DNA of 7,832 bases from the NCBI GenBank assembly GCA_022705125.1, contig JAKJFB010000127.1:1-7832 (forward strand), given 5' to 3'. This document shows positions 1 through 6,597 of this stretch, one piece after another (positions within the stretch are counted from its first letter, which is position 1; each line of letters opens with the position of its first letter). The translations under genes were made by a program, and so were the position numbers. A model generated the notes under the pieces. That model searched no databases and had not been told where the DNA came from. It worked only from the letters and a program-made list of their open reading frames with translations. The stretch comes from Pseudomonadota bacterium (lineage in GTDB: Bacteria; Pseudomonadota; Gammaproteobacteria; Pseudomonadales; UBA5518).

Positions 1-134
1 CGTGTCGCGCGCGCGCGGCGAGCCAGTGGTCGCTCTCGCGGCTCACGCTGCCGCATCCGCTGGTGCGCATCGTGCTGATGGAACAGATCTATCGCGCGTG
101 GAGCATCCTCGGCGCCCATCCGTACCACCGCTGA
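1..134 (+). CDS. rlmH: 23S rRNA (pseudouridine1915-N3)-methyltransferase RlmH, C-terminal end only
   Basis: The last 43 codons of a gene that begins before the window; the reading frame runs from base 3 and stops with TGA at 132-134. The peptide contains [19 protein letters not shown] followed by [13 protein letters not shown], which is the diagnostic C-terminus of RlmH (SPOUT/trefoil-knot family). That enzyme uses S-adenosylmethionine to methylate pseudouridine 1915 in helix 69 of 23S rRNA on assembled 70S ribosomes. The family's Gly-rich SAM-binding motif should lie just upstream, outside the window, so it cannot be checked here. Only 7 bases separate it from mrdA, which fits the usual rlmH-mrdA-rodA order and co-transcription. 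Identification is firm because both sequence and neighbourhood agree. Confidence 0.93.
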   Translation, partial: CRARAASQWSLSRLTLPHPLVRIVLMEQIYRAWSILGAHPYHR

Positions 135-141
135 GCGCGAG

Positions 142-2157
142 ATGGCCGAGCGACTCGCGATCAAGGACACCCTCACCGAGACGCGCATCTTCAGCAAGCG
201 CGTGGTGATCGCCGCCGCCGGCGTGCTCGCGCTCGCCGCGGTGCTGCTGGGGCGCTATTTCCACCTGCAGATCGTCGATCACGAGAAGTATCGCACCGAG
301 TCCGATCGCAACCGCATCCACGCGCGCGCGGTGCCGCCGCGACGCGGCCTGATCTTCGACCGCAATGGCACGCTGCTCGCCGACAACCGGCCGATCTTCA
401 ACATCATGGTCACGCGCGAGCGCGCGCTCGACATCGACGCGATGCTGGCGGAATTGCGCACGATCATCGAGGTGACGGAAGACGACGAGCAGCGCTTTCG
501 CAAGCAGCTCGCGCGCCACCTGCCCTTCGAGGCGGTGCCGTTGAAGTTCGACCTGAACGAGGAAGAGATCGCGCGTCTCGCCGTGAACCGTTATCGCCTG
601 CCCGGGGTCGAGGTGGAGGCCGAGCTGGTGCGCCATTACCCCTATGGCGAGCTGCTCGCGCACGCGGTGGGTTACGTCGGGCGCATCAACGAGCAGGAAC
701 TCGCGGAGATCGACCGCCTCGACTACAGCGGCACGCACCTGATCGGCAAGAACGGTATCGAGAAGTTCTACGAGGACGAGCTGCACGGCAGCGTCGGCTA
801 CGAGAACGTCGAGACCAACGCGCGCGGACGCGCGTTGCGGGTGCTGGACCACACCGATCCGGTGCGCGGGCAGGACCTGACGCTCGAGCTCGACCTGGAG
901 GTGCAGCGCGTCGCCTACGAGGCCCTCGGCAGCGAGCTCGGCGCGGTCGTCGCCATCGATCCGCGCACGGGCGGCGTGATCGCGATCGCCAGCGCGCCCA
1001 GCTTCGATCCGAACCTGTTCGTGTCGGGCATCAGCAGCGCCGACTATGCGGCGCTGCGCGATTCGCCGGCACGCCCGCTGCTGAACCGCACCATGCAGGG
1101 GCAGTATCCGCCGGGCTCCACGGTGAAACCGATGTACGCACTGGCCGGGCTTTACTACGGCGTCAACACGCCGCAGAGCGCGGTGCGCGATCCGGGTTTC
1201 TACCGGCTGGGTGGGCGCGGACGCAAGTACCGCGACTGGAAGAAGTGGGGCCATGGCTGGTCGGTGGACCTGGATCTCGCCATCGCGCAATCCTGCGACG
1301 TGTATTTCTACGACCTGGCGCATCGGCTCGGCATCGAGCGGCTGCACGATTTCTCGGTGAAGTTCGGCCTGGGCTCGGCGACCGGTGTCGACCAGACCAG
1401 CGAGCGTCCGGGCGTGATGCCATCGAACGCCTGGAAGCAGAAGGCGCTGGGCCAGCCCTGGTACCCCGGCGAGACGCTGAGCGCCGGCATCGGCCAGGGC
1501 TACGTGCTGATGACGCCGATGCAGCTCGCGGTGATGACGGCCACGCTCGCCAATCGCGGCAGGCACTACCGCCCGCACCTGCTCCGGGAGGTCGATGGCA
1601 AGCCGGTCACGCCCGAGCTGCTGCACACGGTGGAGATCGCCGACCCGGCCCACTGGGACGCGGTGGTGACGGGAATGGAGAACGTGGTGCACAGCCCGCG
1701 CGGCACTGCCAAGATCATCAACACCAGCGACCTGCGCTACCGCATCGCGGGCAAGACCGGCACGGCACAGGTGGTGGGCATCGCGCAGAACGCGAGCTAC
1801 AACTCGGCGGCGCTGCGCAAGACGCAACGCGACCACGCGCTGTTCATAGGATTCGCGCCGGCCGACGACCCGCAGATAGCGGTCGCGGTGATCGTCGAGA
1901 ACGGCGAGCACGGCAGCTCCGCCGCCTCGCCGGTGGCGCGCAAGGTGATGGACGCCTTCCTGCTGCCGCGCCTGCCGGTGCCGGCAACGGGGGCCGCGGC
2001 GGACGCCTCACCGGCAGCGGCTGCGCTGCCGGCCACGGACGGTGTGGCGCCTGCCGTGCCCGCGCAACCCGCGCAGGAAGCGGCCCCGTCGGGTGATGCC
2101 GGCCCATCCGCCGGTGAGCGCACTCCGCAATCCGCCGCGCCGGCACGAGAGGGCTGA
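142..2157 (+). CDS. mrdA: Penicillin-binding protein 2, elongasome D,D-transpeptidase
   Basis: A 671-residue class B PBP that crosslinks peptidoglycan made by RodA during lateral wall elongation; it acts in the periplasm, anchored in the inner membrane. A short cytoplasmic N-terminus precedes one transmembrane helix (about 21-37). The PBP-dimer/pedestal domain opens with a PPRRGLIFDRNG motif (65-76), and the transpeptidase domain starts near 267 (GAVVAIDP). Active-site motifs are S326-T-V-K329 (nucleophile Ser326), S384-C-D386 (the SxD form seen in PBP2) and K538-T-G-T541. D350, D365, H371 and C385 match the zinc-site residues described for Acinetobacter PBP2. E. coli PBP2 is about 633 residues; the excess is an Ala/Pro-rich tail (about 611-671). 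The ATG at 142 lies 7 bases after rlmH with only a weak GCGAG-like ribosome site, suggesting translation coupled to rlmH. No separate promoter is visible. Confidence 0.97.
   Translation: MAERLAIKDTLTETRIFSKRVVIAAAGVLALAAVLLGRYFHLQIVDHEKYRTESDRNRIHARAVPPRRGLIFDRNGTLLADNRPIFNIMVTRERALDIDAMLAELRTIIEVTEDDEQRFRKQLARHLPFEAVPLKFDLNEEEIARLAVNRYRLPGVEVEAELVRHYPYGELLAHAVGYVGRINEQELAEIDRLDYSGTHLIGKNGIEKFYEDELHGSVGYENVETNARGRALRVLDHTDPVRGQDLTLELDLEVQRVAYEALGSELGAVVAIDPRTGGVIAIASAPSFDPNLFVSGISSADYAALRDSPARPLLNRTMQGQYPPGSTVKPMYALAGLYYGVNTPQSAVRDPGFYRLGGRGRKYRDWKKWGHGWSVDLDLAIAQSCDVYFYDLAHRLGIERLHDFSVKFGLGSATGVDQTSERPGVMPSNAWKQKALGQPWYPGETLSAGIGQGYVLMTPMQLAVMTATLANRGRHYRPHLLREVDGKPVTPELLHTVEIADPAHWDAVVTGMENVVHSPRGTAKIINTSDLRYRIAGKTGTAQVVGIAQNASYNSAALRKTQRDHALFIGFAPADDPQIAVAVIVENGEHGSSAASPVARKVMDAFLLPRLPVPATGAAADASPAAAALPATDGVAPAVPAQPAQEAAPSGDAGPSAGERTPQSAAPAREG
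2147..2153 (+). promoter_or_regulatory. Ribosome binding site deciding the rodA start
   Basis: GAGAGGG sits inside the last codons of mrdA and ends 5 bases before the ATG at 2159. It supports that start over in-frame ATGs further upstream, which would give an Arg/Pro-rich extension unlike RodA. Confidence 0.6.
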
Positions 2158-2158
2158 G

Positions 2159-3307
2159 ATGGCACGCGGCGATTTCATCCGGCAGATGCCCGAGTCCGCG
2201 CGCGACTTCGGGCGCAAGCCGACCCTCTACGAGCGCTTGCACATCGACCTGCCGCTGCTCGGGATCCTGTTCGCGCTCTGTGTCTACGGGCTGGTGGTGC
2301 TGTACAGCGCGAGCGGGCGCCAGATCGACCCGGTGCTGCGCCAGGGCGGGTTCATGGCCATGGGCTTTGCCGCGATGCTTGCCGTGGCGCAGCTGAGCGC
2401 GCAGACGCTCAGGCGCTGGACGCCATGGGCTTATCTGCTGGCCGTGCTGCTGCTGCTGGCGGTCGACATCGTCGGTATCGGGGCCAAGGGCGCGCAGCGC
2501 TGGCTCGCGATTCCCGGGCTGCCGCGATTCCAGCCGTCCGAGATCATGAAGCTGGTGATGCCGATGATGGTGGCGGGCTTCCTCGCGGCCACCGTGCTGC
2601 CGCCGCGTTTCCTGCACGTCTGCATCACGCTCGCGATCGTGCTGGTGCCGACCGCGCTGGTGCTGGTGCAGCCCGATCTCGGCACCGCGGTGCTGATAGC
2701 GGCGGCGGGGTTCATCGTGCTGTTCCTGGCCGGGCTCAGCTGGCGCTACGTGATGGCGGTGGTGCTCGCCGTTGCCACCGCGGCGCCGCTGATGTGGCAG
2801 TTCGTGCTCTACGACTACCAGAAGCGGCGCGTGCTGACGCTGCTCGACCCGGAGAGCGACAAGCTGGGCGCGGGGTGGAACATCATCCAGTCCAAGACCG
2901 CGATCGGTTCCGGCGGCGTGGCGGGCAAGGGCTGGCTGCTGGGCACGCAGTCGCATCTCGATTTCCTGCCCGAAGGCCACACCGATTTCATCATCGCGGT
3001 GCTCGCCGAGGAATGGGGCTTTCGCGGCGTCGTGCTGCTGCTGGCCCTGTATCTCGCGTTGATCGGGCGGGCGCTGTGGATCGCCCTGCGCGCCCAGGAC
3101 ACCTTCTCGCGCCTGACCGTGGGAGGTCTCAGCCTGACCTTTTTCGTCTATATTGTGGTGAACATGGGCATGGTTTCCGGCCTGTTGCCGGTGGTCGGGG
3201 TGCCGCTGCCGCTGATCAGCCAGGGCGGCACAGCCCTTATATCGCTGCTCGCGGGTTTCGGTATCATCATGTCCGTCGCCACCGAACGTCGCCGCATGCT
3301 GGGCTGA
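2159..3307 (+). CDS. rodA: Peptidoglycan glycosyltransferase RodA (SEDS family)
   Basis: A 382-residue polytopic inner-membrane protein that polymerises lipid II into glycan strands and works as a complex with PBP2, encoded one base upstream. Hydrophobic segments recur through the length, about ten by eye, starting with LPLLGILFALCVYGLVVLYS after a roughly 30-residue cytoplasmic N-terminus. SEDS hallmarks are visible: GAQRWLAIPG, FQPSEIMKL, QPDLGTA, and the extracellular-loop motif FLPEGHTDFI, in which D276 is the residue equivalent to the essential SEDS aspartate. The conserved ending GVPLPLISQGGTALISLLAGFGI is also present (written here as two adjoining motifs, GVPLPLISQGG and TALISLLAGFGI). 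Length is close to E. coli RodA (370). The start has a well-spaced GAGAGGG site and nearly abuts the mrdA stop, so the two partners are probably translationally coupled. RodA is preferred over FtsW because of the PBP2 partner and the locus. Confidence 0.97.
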   Translation: MARGDFIRQMPESARDFGRKPTLYERLHIDLPLLGILFALCVYGLVVLYSASGRQIDPVLRQGGFMAMGFAAMLAVAQLSAQTLRRWTPWAYLLAVLLLLAVDIVGIGAKGAQRWLAIPGLPRFQPSEIMKLVMPMMVAGFLAATVLPPRFLHVCITLAIVLVPTALVLVQPDLGTAVLIAAAGFIVLFLAGLSWRYVMAVVLAVATAAPLMWQFVLYDYQKRRVLTLLDPESDKLGAGWNIIQSKTAIGSGGVAGKGWLLGTQSHLDFLPEGHTDFIIAVLAEEWGFRGVVLLLALYLALIGRALWIALRAQDTFSRLTVGGLSLTFFVYIVVNMGMVSGLLPVVGVPLPLISQGGTALISLLAGFGIIMSVATERRRMLG

Positions 3308-3345
3308 CCGTGCTCCCGGCAGCGCGACGCCATCCCGGGTCCTAC

Positions 3346-3350
3346 AGGGG
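3346..3350 (+). promoter_or_regulatory. Ribosome binding site for a TTG start of mltB
   Basis: AGGGG lies 7 bases upstream of TTG at 3358, inside the 50-bp rodA-mltB gap. No ATG occurs in frame between the rodA stop and the mature protein. The alternative GTG at 3310 has no comparable site and would add 16 residues in front of the signal peptide. Confidence 0.6.
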
Positions 3351-3357
3351 TTTTGCT

Positions 3358-4335
3358 TTGTTTCGTGTCCTGATCCTCTTCATTGCCCTGCTCGCCGGGC
3401 CGGCCCTGGCATCCGGTTACACGGATCACGCGGGCTATGCCGCCTTCGAGGCGCGCATGGTTGGCGAGCACGGCTTCGCGCGCGAGGAACTGCGGCGCTG
3501 GTTCGACGCTGCCGAGCGCAAGGACAGCATCCTCGAGGCGATCGCGCGTCCGGCGGAGAAGCGCCTGAGCTGGGGCGAATACCGCAAGATCTTCGTCACG
3601 CCCGCGCGCGTGGATGGCGGTATCGCCTTCTGGCGCGACAACGCCGCCGACCTCGCCCGCGCCGCCGAGACCTACGGTGTGGCGCCGGAGGTGGTGGTCG
3701 CGATCATCGGGGTCGAAACCCGCTACGGCGACAACATGGGCTCCTATCGCGTGATCGATGCGCTGGCGACGCTGGCTTTCGATTATCCGCCGCGCGGCGA
3801 ATTCTTCGCCGGCGAGCTGGAACAGTTCCTGGTCATGGCGCGCGAGCAGGGCTTCGACCCGCTGACGCTCAAGGGCTCCTACGCCGGTGCGATGGGCATG
3901 GGGCAGTTCATTCCCAGCAGTTTTCGCGCCTATGCCGTCGATTTCGATGGCGACGGGCACGCCGACATCTGGCACAGCCGTGCCGACGCGATCGGCAGCG
4001 TCGCGAACTATTTCAGCAGGCACGGCTGGCAGCACGGCGCCGAGGTCGTGGTGCCGGCGCGCGCGCTCGGCCCGGTCGCCACGGAGCGCATGAACCCGGG
4101 GCTCGAGCCCACCGTGGCGGCGGGCGAGCTCGCCGCGCTCGGCGTGGCCGCAGCCACGTCGTTGCCGGCGGAACAGAAGGTGCTGCCGATGATGCTCGAG
4201 GGCAGCGATGCGACCGAGTACTGGCTCGGCCTGCAGAATTTCTACGTGATCACCCGCTACAACCGCAGTCCGCTCTATGCCATGGCCGTGCACCAGCTCA
4301 GCCAGGACATCCGCGCGGGGTATGAACGGCCATGA
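3358..4335 (+). CDS. mltB: Membrane-bound-type lytic murein transglycosylase B family (GH103), here with a cleavable signal peptide
   Basis: A 325-residue periplasmic lytic transglycosylase that cuts the MurNAc-GlcNAc bond to leave 1,6-anhydroMurNAc ends. The N-terminus is a short signal peptide with a likely signal peptidase I site after A16-L-A18. There is no lipobox cysteine, so unlike E. coli MltB (361 residues) it should be soluble, as in SltB1-type proteins. Catalytic Glu is E120 in IIGVETRYGDNMGSYR. It is followed by DALATLAFDYPPRGEFF and GAMGMGQFIPSSF. An EF-hand-like calcium loop, D195-F-D-G-D-G-H-A-D203-I-W, matches the site known in Slt35. The C-terminal motif NFYVITRYNRSPLYAMAV is also typical. 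The TTG start is chosen for its ribosome site and signal-peptide length; GTG at 3310 remains possible. The stop overlaps the first ATG available to rlpA. Function is firm; the start is less so. Confidence 0.93.
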   Translation: MFRVLILFIALLAGPALASGYTDHAGYAAFEARMVGEHGFAREELRRWFDAAERKDSILEAIARPAEKRLSWGEYRKIFVTPARVDGGIAFWRDNAADLARAAETYGVAPEVVVAIIGVETRYGDNMGSYRVIDALATLAFDYPPRGEFFAGELEQFLVMAREQGFDPLTLKGSYAGAMGMGQFIPSSFRAYAVDFDGDGHADIWHSRADAIGSVANYFSRHGWQHGAEVVVPARALGPVATERMNPGLEPTVAAGELAALGVAAATSLPAEQKVLPMMLEGSDATEYWLGLQNFYVITRYNRSPLYAMAVHQLSQDIRAGYERP

Positions 4336-4364
4336 GGGGAAGGGTGCGCGATTCCATGACGAGC

Positions 4365-4370
4365 GGAGGA
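4365..4370 (+). promoter_or_regulatory. Strong ribosome binding site pointing to a TTG start of rlpA
   Basis: GGAGGA ends 6 bases before TTG at 4377. In-frame ATGs at 4332 (overlapping the mltB stop) and 4356 lack an equally well-spaced site. They would also give an unusually long n-region ahead of the lipoprotein signal. Confidence 0.55.
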
Positions 4371-4376
4371 CTGTCC

Positions 4377-5246
4377 TTGCGACATTTCATCCTGCCGGGC
4401 GTACTGCTGGCGCTCCTGCTGGGTCTGGGCGGCTGTGCCTCGCAGCCGGAGACACCGCCCGACAGGCCGGGCGCCGGGACGGCGCCGGCGTCCGTGCCGC
4501 TGCTGAAGGACGGCACGCCGGAGTTTCGTGCCGGGATGCTGTCCATTCCCGATGCGGTGCCGCGCCCGGAGCCGATCACGGCGGCGGGCAACAAGACGCC
4601 CTACGAGGTGCTCGGCAAGACCTATCGCATTACACCGGTGCGCCCGGGCTACCGGGAACGTGGACTGGGCTCGTGGTACGGCACCAAGTTCCACGGCCAG
4701 TTCACCTCCAACGGCGAACCCTACGACGTCTACACGATGACTGCGGCGCACAAGACGCTGCCGATCCCCTGCTACGTGCGGGTGACCAACCTCGAGAACG
4801 GGCGGCGCATCGTGGTGCGCGTGAACGACCGCGGCCCCTTCCACGAGGGGCGCGTGATGGACCTCTCGTACGCCGCGGCCTATCGCCTGGGCTACGCGGA
4901 CAAGGGCACCGCGCTGATCGAGTACGAGGTGCTCGATCCGAACGCGCCGGAATGGGTGGCCAAGCGCCGCGAAACGGCCGGCGACGCGCGGATTGCCGCG
5001 GCCCAGCCCGCGGTGCGCAAGACCTACGTGCAGGCCGGCGCCTTCCGCAGCATGGAAGGTGCGCGCAGCCTGCAGCAAACCCTGGCCTCGCTGCTGGAGC
5101 ACGAGGTGTTCATCCACCGCGGCTCGGGCGCGGATCCCTGGTACCGTGTGCGCGTCGGTCCGCTGGAGAGCACCGAGGCCCTGCACGACACCCAGCGCCG
5201 CCTCGCTGCGGCCCGCATCGCCGCGGCCCAGGTCGTCACCGAGTAA
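4377..5246 (+). CDS. rlpA: Septal-ring-type lytic transglycosylase RlpA, lipoprotein with DPBB and SPOR domains
   Basis: An outer-membrane lipoprotein (289 residues from this start) that cleaves glycan strands stripped of stem peptides. The signal peptide ends in the lipobox L17-G-G-C20; the residue after Cys is Ala, giving no inner-membrane retention signal. A Pro/Ala-rich linker follows. The double-psi beta-barrel domain begins around GLGSWYGTKFHG. It carries E114 (NGEPYD), H125 (AAHKTLP) and D151 (VNDRGPF), with the same spacing as the residues known to matter in Pseudomonas RlpA. A C-terminal SPOR domain (about 215-289, starting KTYVQAGAF) should bind denuded peptidoglycan at division sites. 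TTG at 4377 is chosen for the GGAGGA site and a normal 19-residue signal. ATG at 4332, which would give 304 residues and an ATGA overlap with mltB, or ATG at 4356, cannot be excluded. The stop lies 95 bp before dacA. Confidence 0.93.
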   Translation: MRHFILPGVLLALLLGLGGCASQPETPPDRPGAGTAPASVPLLKDGTPEFRAGMLSIPDAVPRPEPITAAGNKTPYEVLGKTYRITPVRPGYRERGLGSWYGTKFHGQFTSNGEPYDVYTMTAAHKTLPIPCYVRVTNLENGRRIVVRVNDRGPFHEGRVMDLSYAAAYRLGYADKGTALIEYEVLDPNAPEWVAKRRETAGDARIAAAQPAVRKTYVQAGAFRSMEGARSLQQTLASLLEHEVFIHRGSGADPWYRVRVGPLESTEALHDTQRRLAAARIAAAQVVTE

Positions 5247-5261
5247 CGCCTCGGGGCGCGG

Positions 5262-5270
5262 TGGTATACT
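5262..5270 (+). promoter_or_regulatory. Predicted extended -10 sigma-70 promoter for dacA
   Basis: TGG-TATACT: the hexamer at 5265-5270 matches TATAAT at five of six positions, and TG one base upstream gives an extended -10. No good -35 is present; the 17-bp-spaced hexamer AGTAAC is poor and a 16-bp spacing gives three of six matches, which fits an extended -10 class promoter. It lies in the only sizeable gap of the window (95 bp) and would start a transcript near 5276-5278. That transcript could serve dacA, dat, ybeD and lipB independently of the mrdA-rodA transcript. The start site is a prediction from sequence alone. Confidence 0.55.
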
Positions 5271-5287
5271 GCTCCCCGCTTCGACCA

Positions 5288-5308
5288 GGGACGCGAGCGC
5301 GCCGTCCC
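5288..5308 (+). other. Small hairpin in the predicted dacA leader
   Basis: GGGACG (5288-5293) pairs perfectly with CGTCCC (5303-5308) around a 9-base loop. No run of T follows, so it is not an intrinsic terminator. It falls between the predicted transcription start and the dacA ribosome site, where it could stabilise the 5' end or simply reflect high GC content. Confidence 0.3.
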
Positions 5309-5332
5309 CGTTCCCGCAGACTTGAACCCCAC

Positions 5333-5336
5333 GGAG
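5333..5336 (+). promoter_or_regulatory. Ribosome binding site for the GTG start of dacA
   Basis: GGAG is followed by a 5-base spacer and GTG at 5342. No ATG in this frame lies between the promoter and the signal peptide, so GTG is the only sensible start. Confidence 0.6.
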
Positions 5337-5341
5337 ACACT

Positions 5342-6586
5342 GTGAGCAGAGTCCTTGCCCGTCTTGTTGTCGTCGTTCTGGCCCTTGGTGCCGCGCTCGC
5401 GCCGGCGCAGGCCCAGCCCGAACAACCCACGCTCAATGCCCCCGCGCCGGCCGCCGGCCAGCCGGGTGTGCCGATCATCCCGGCCCCGCCCGAGATCGCC
5501 GCGCGCGCGTGGCTGCTGATGGACGCCAGATCAGGCAAGGTGATCATGGAGCACCAGGCCGACGAGCGCATGGCGCCGGCCAGCCTGACCAAGATGATGA
5601 CCGGCTACGTGCTCTCGGAAGCCATACGCACCGGCAAGGTCAAGTGGGAGGACACCGCGCGCATCAGCCACAACGCCTGGGCGCAGAACCCGGTGTTCGC
5701 GGGCTCCTCGCTGATGTGGGTGGACATCAATTCCGACGTCTCGCTGAAGGATCTCTACTACGGGCTGGTGATCTCCTCCGGCAACGACGCCTCCGTGGCG
5801 ATCGCCGAGCACCTCGCCGGGGGGGAGGATTCCTTCGCGGCCATGATGAACGAGCAGGCCAAGCGGATCGGGCTCGCAAATACGCACTTCACGAATTCGC
5901 ACGGGCTGCCGCACCCCGAGCACTACACCACGGCGCGTGACCTCGCGATCCTTGCCAGGGCCATGATCTACGATCACCCGCAGGATTACGCCGTTTACGG
6001 CGAGCAATACTTCACGTTCAACAACATCCGCCAGATGAACCGCAACGAGCTGCTCGGCGAGCCCGGCGTGGACGGCATCAAGACCGGCCACACCGAGGAA
6101 GCGGGCTATTGCCTGGTCACGTCGGCCGAGCGCGATGGGATGCGCCTGATCGCGGTGGTGCTGGGTACGGCCAGCAAGCTCGCACGCAAGGAAGAGAGCC
6201 GCAAGATGCTCGGTTACGGCTTCCGCTTCTACGAAACGCCCAAGGTGCTGACTGCCGGCCAGAGCCTCAGCGATCCGCCGGCGAAGGTGTGGAAGGGAGC
6301 GGCCGACAGCGTGCGTCTGGGCGTGACGCGTGATGTCCACGTGACCGTGCCGCGCGGGCGCGCCGCCGAACTCAAGGCGGCCTACATGGTCGACGAGGCG
6401 CACAAGGCGATCGAGGCGCCGGTCGAGGCCGGGGCCGTCATGGGGTCCGTGACGGTCAGCCTGGGCGAGGAGCCGGTGCTGCAGGAGCCGCTGGCGGCGC
6501 TCGACAGCGTCGAGCGCGGCGGCTTCTTGCGCGTGTTCTGGGATTCGATCGTGCTGTTCTTCCTGAAGCTCTTCGGCCAGGCCTGA
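5342..6586 (+). CDS. dacA: D-alanyl-D-alanine carboxypeptidase, PBP5/6 type
   Basis: A 414-residue low-molecular-weight PBP that removes the terminal D-Ala from peptidoglycan pentapeptides, limiting crosslinking. A signal peptide (about 1-24, ending AQAQ) is followed by a Pro/Ala-rich stretch (about 25-55), longer than in E. coli PBP5. The peptidase S11 domain has S81-L-T-K84 (nucleophile Ser81), S146-G-N148 and K247-T-G-H250, with spacing close to E. coli PBP5. A beta-rich PBP5 C-terminal domain runs to about 385. The protein ends in an amphipathic helix containing GGFLRVFWDSIVLFFLKLFG, the usual C-terminal anchor to the outer face of the inner membrane. Translation starts at GTG after a GGAG site, and a predicted promoter lies about 70 bp upstream. 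dat follows after 11 bases. The dacA versus dacC name is a matter of convention; the activity is secure. Confidence 0.95.
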   Translation: MSRVLARLVVVVLALGAALAPAQAQPEQPTLNAPAPAAGQPGVPIIPAPPEIAARAWLLMDARSGKVIMEHQADERMAPASLTKMMTGYVLSEAIRTGKVKWEDTARISHNAWAQNPVFAGSSLMWVDINSDVSLKDLYYGLVISSGNDASVAIAEHLAGGEDSFAAMMNEQAKRIGLANTHFTNSHGLPHPEHYTTARDLAILARAMIYDHPQDYAVYGEQYFTFNNIRQMNRNELLGEPGVDGIKTGHTEEAGYCLVTSAERDGMRLIAVVLGTASKLARKEESRKMLGYGFRFYETPKVLTAGQSLSDPPAKVWKGAADSVRLGVTRDVHVTVPRGRAAELKAAYMVDEAHKAIEAPVEAGAVMGSVTVSLGEEPVLQEPLAALDSVERGGFLRVFWDSIVLFFLKLFGQA

Positions 6587-6597
6587 TCCCCGCGGCG

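Noticed and set aside
43..1911. A 622-codon open frame on the - strand opposite mrdA
   Set aside because: The product is a low-complexity run rich in Arg, His, Ala and Val with no recognisable domain. It mirrors a well-conserved PBP2 gene whose GC-biased third codon positions remove antisense stops.
2042..2158. N-terminal extension of rodA from an upstream in-frame ATG (2042 or 2096)
   Set aside because: The extension is Arg/Pro-rich, unlike RodA proteins, and lies inside mrdA. GAGAGGG before 2159 and the typical RodA length support the later start.
3149..3154. TATATT inside rodA as a -10 for mltB
   Set aside because: The hexamer 17 bases upstream (GTCTCA) is a poor -35, there is no TG extension, and the bases are explained by coding for Tyr-Ile in a membrane segment.
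3312..3340. CCCGG/CCGGG inverted repeat after rodA as a terminator
   Set aside because: Only five pairs with a loop of about 15 bases and no T-run; unlikely to stop transcription between rodA and mltB.
2425..3357. Long + strand frame upstream of and in phase with mltB across rodA
   Set aside because: The sequence reads as an Arg/Ala/Gly-rich shadow of rodA; recognisable MltB features begin only at the signal peptide after 3358.
1844..4293. Long - strand open frames opposite rodA (1844-2980) and mltB (3148-4293)
   Set aside because: Same compositional artefact: His/Arg/Gln-rich products, no domain, no ribosome site noticed, and each lies over a gene with clear family motifs.
4277..5341. Long + strand frame upstream of and in phase with dacA across rlpA
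   Set aside because: It is a frame-shifted shadow of rlpA. The dacA signal peptide and ribosome site place the start at 5342.
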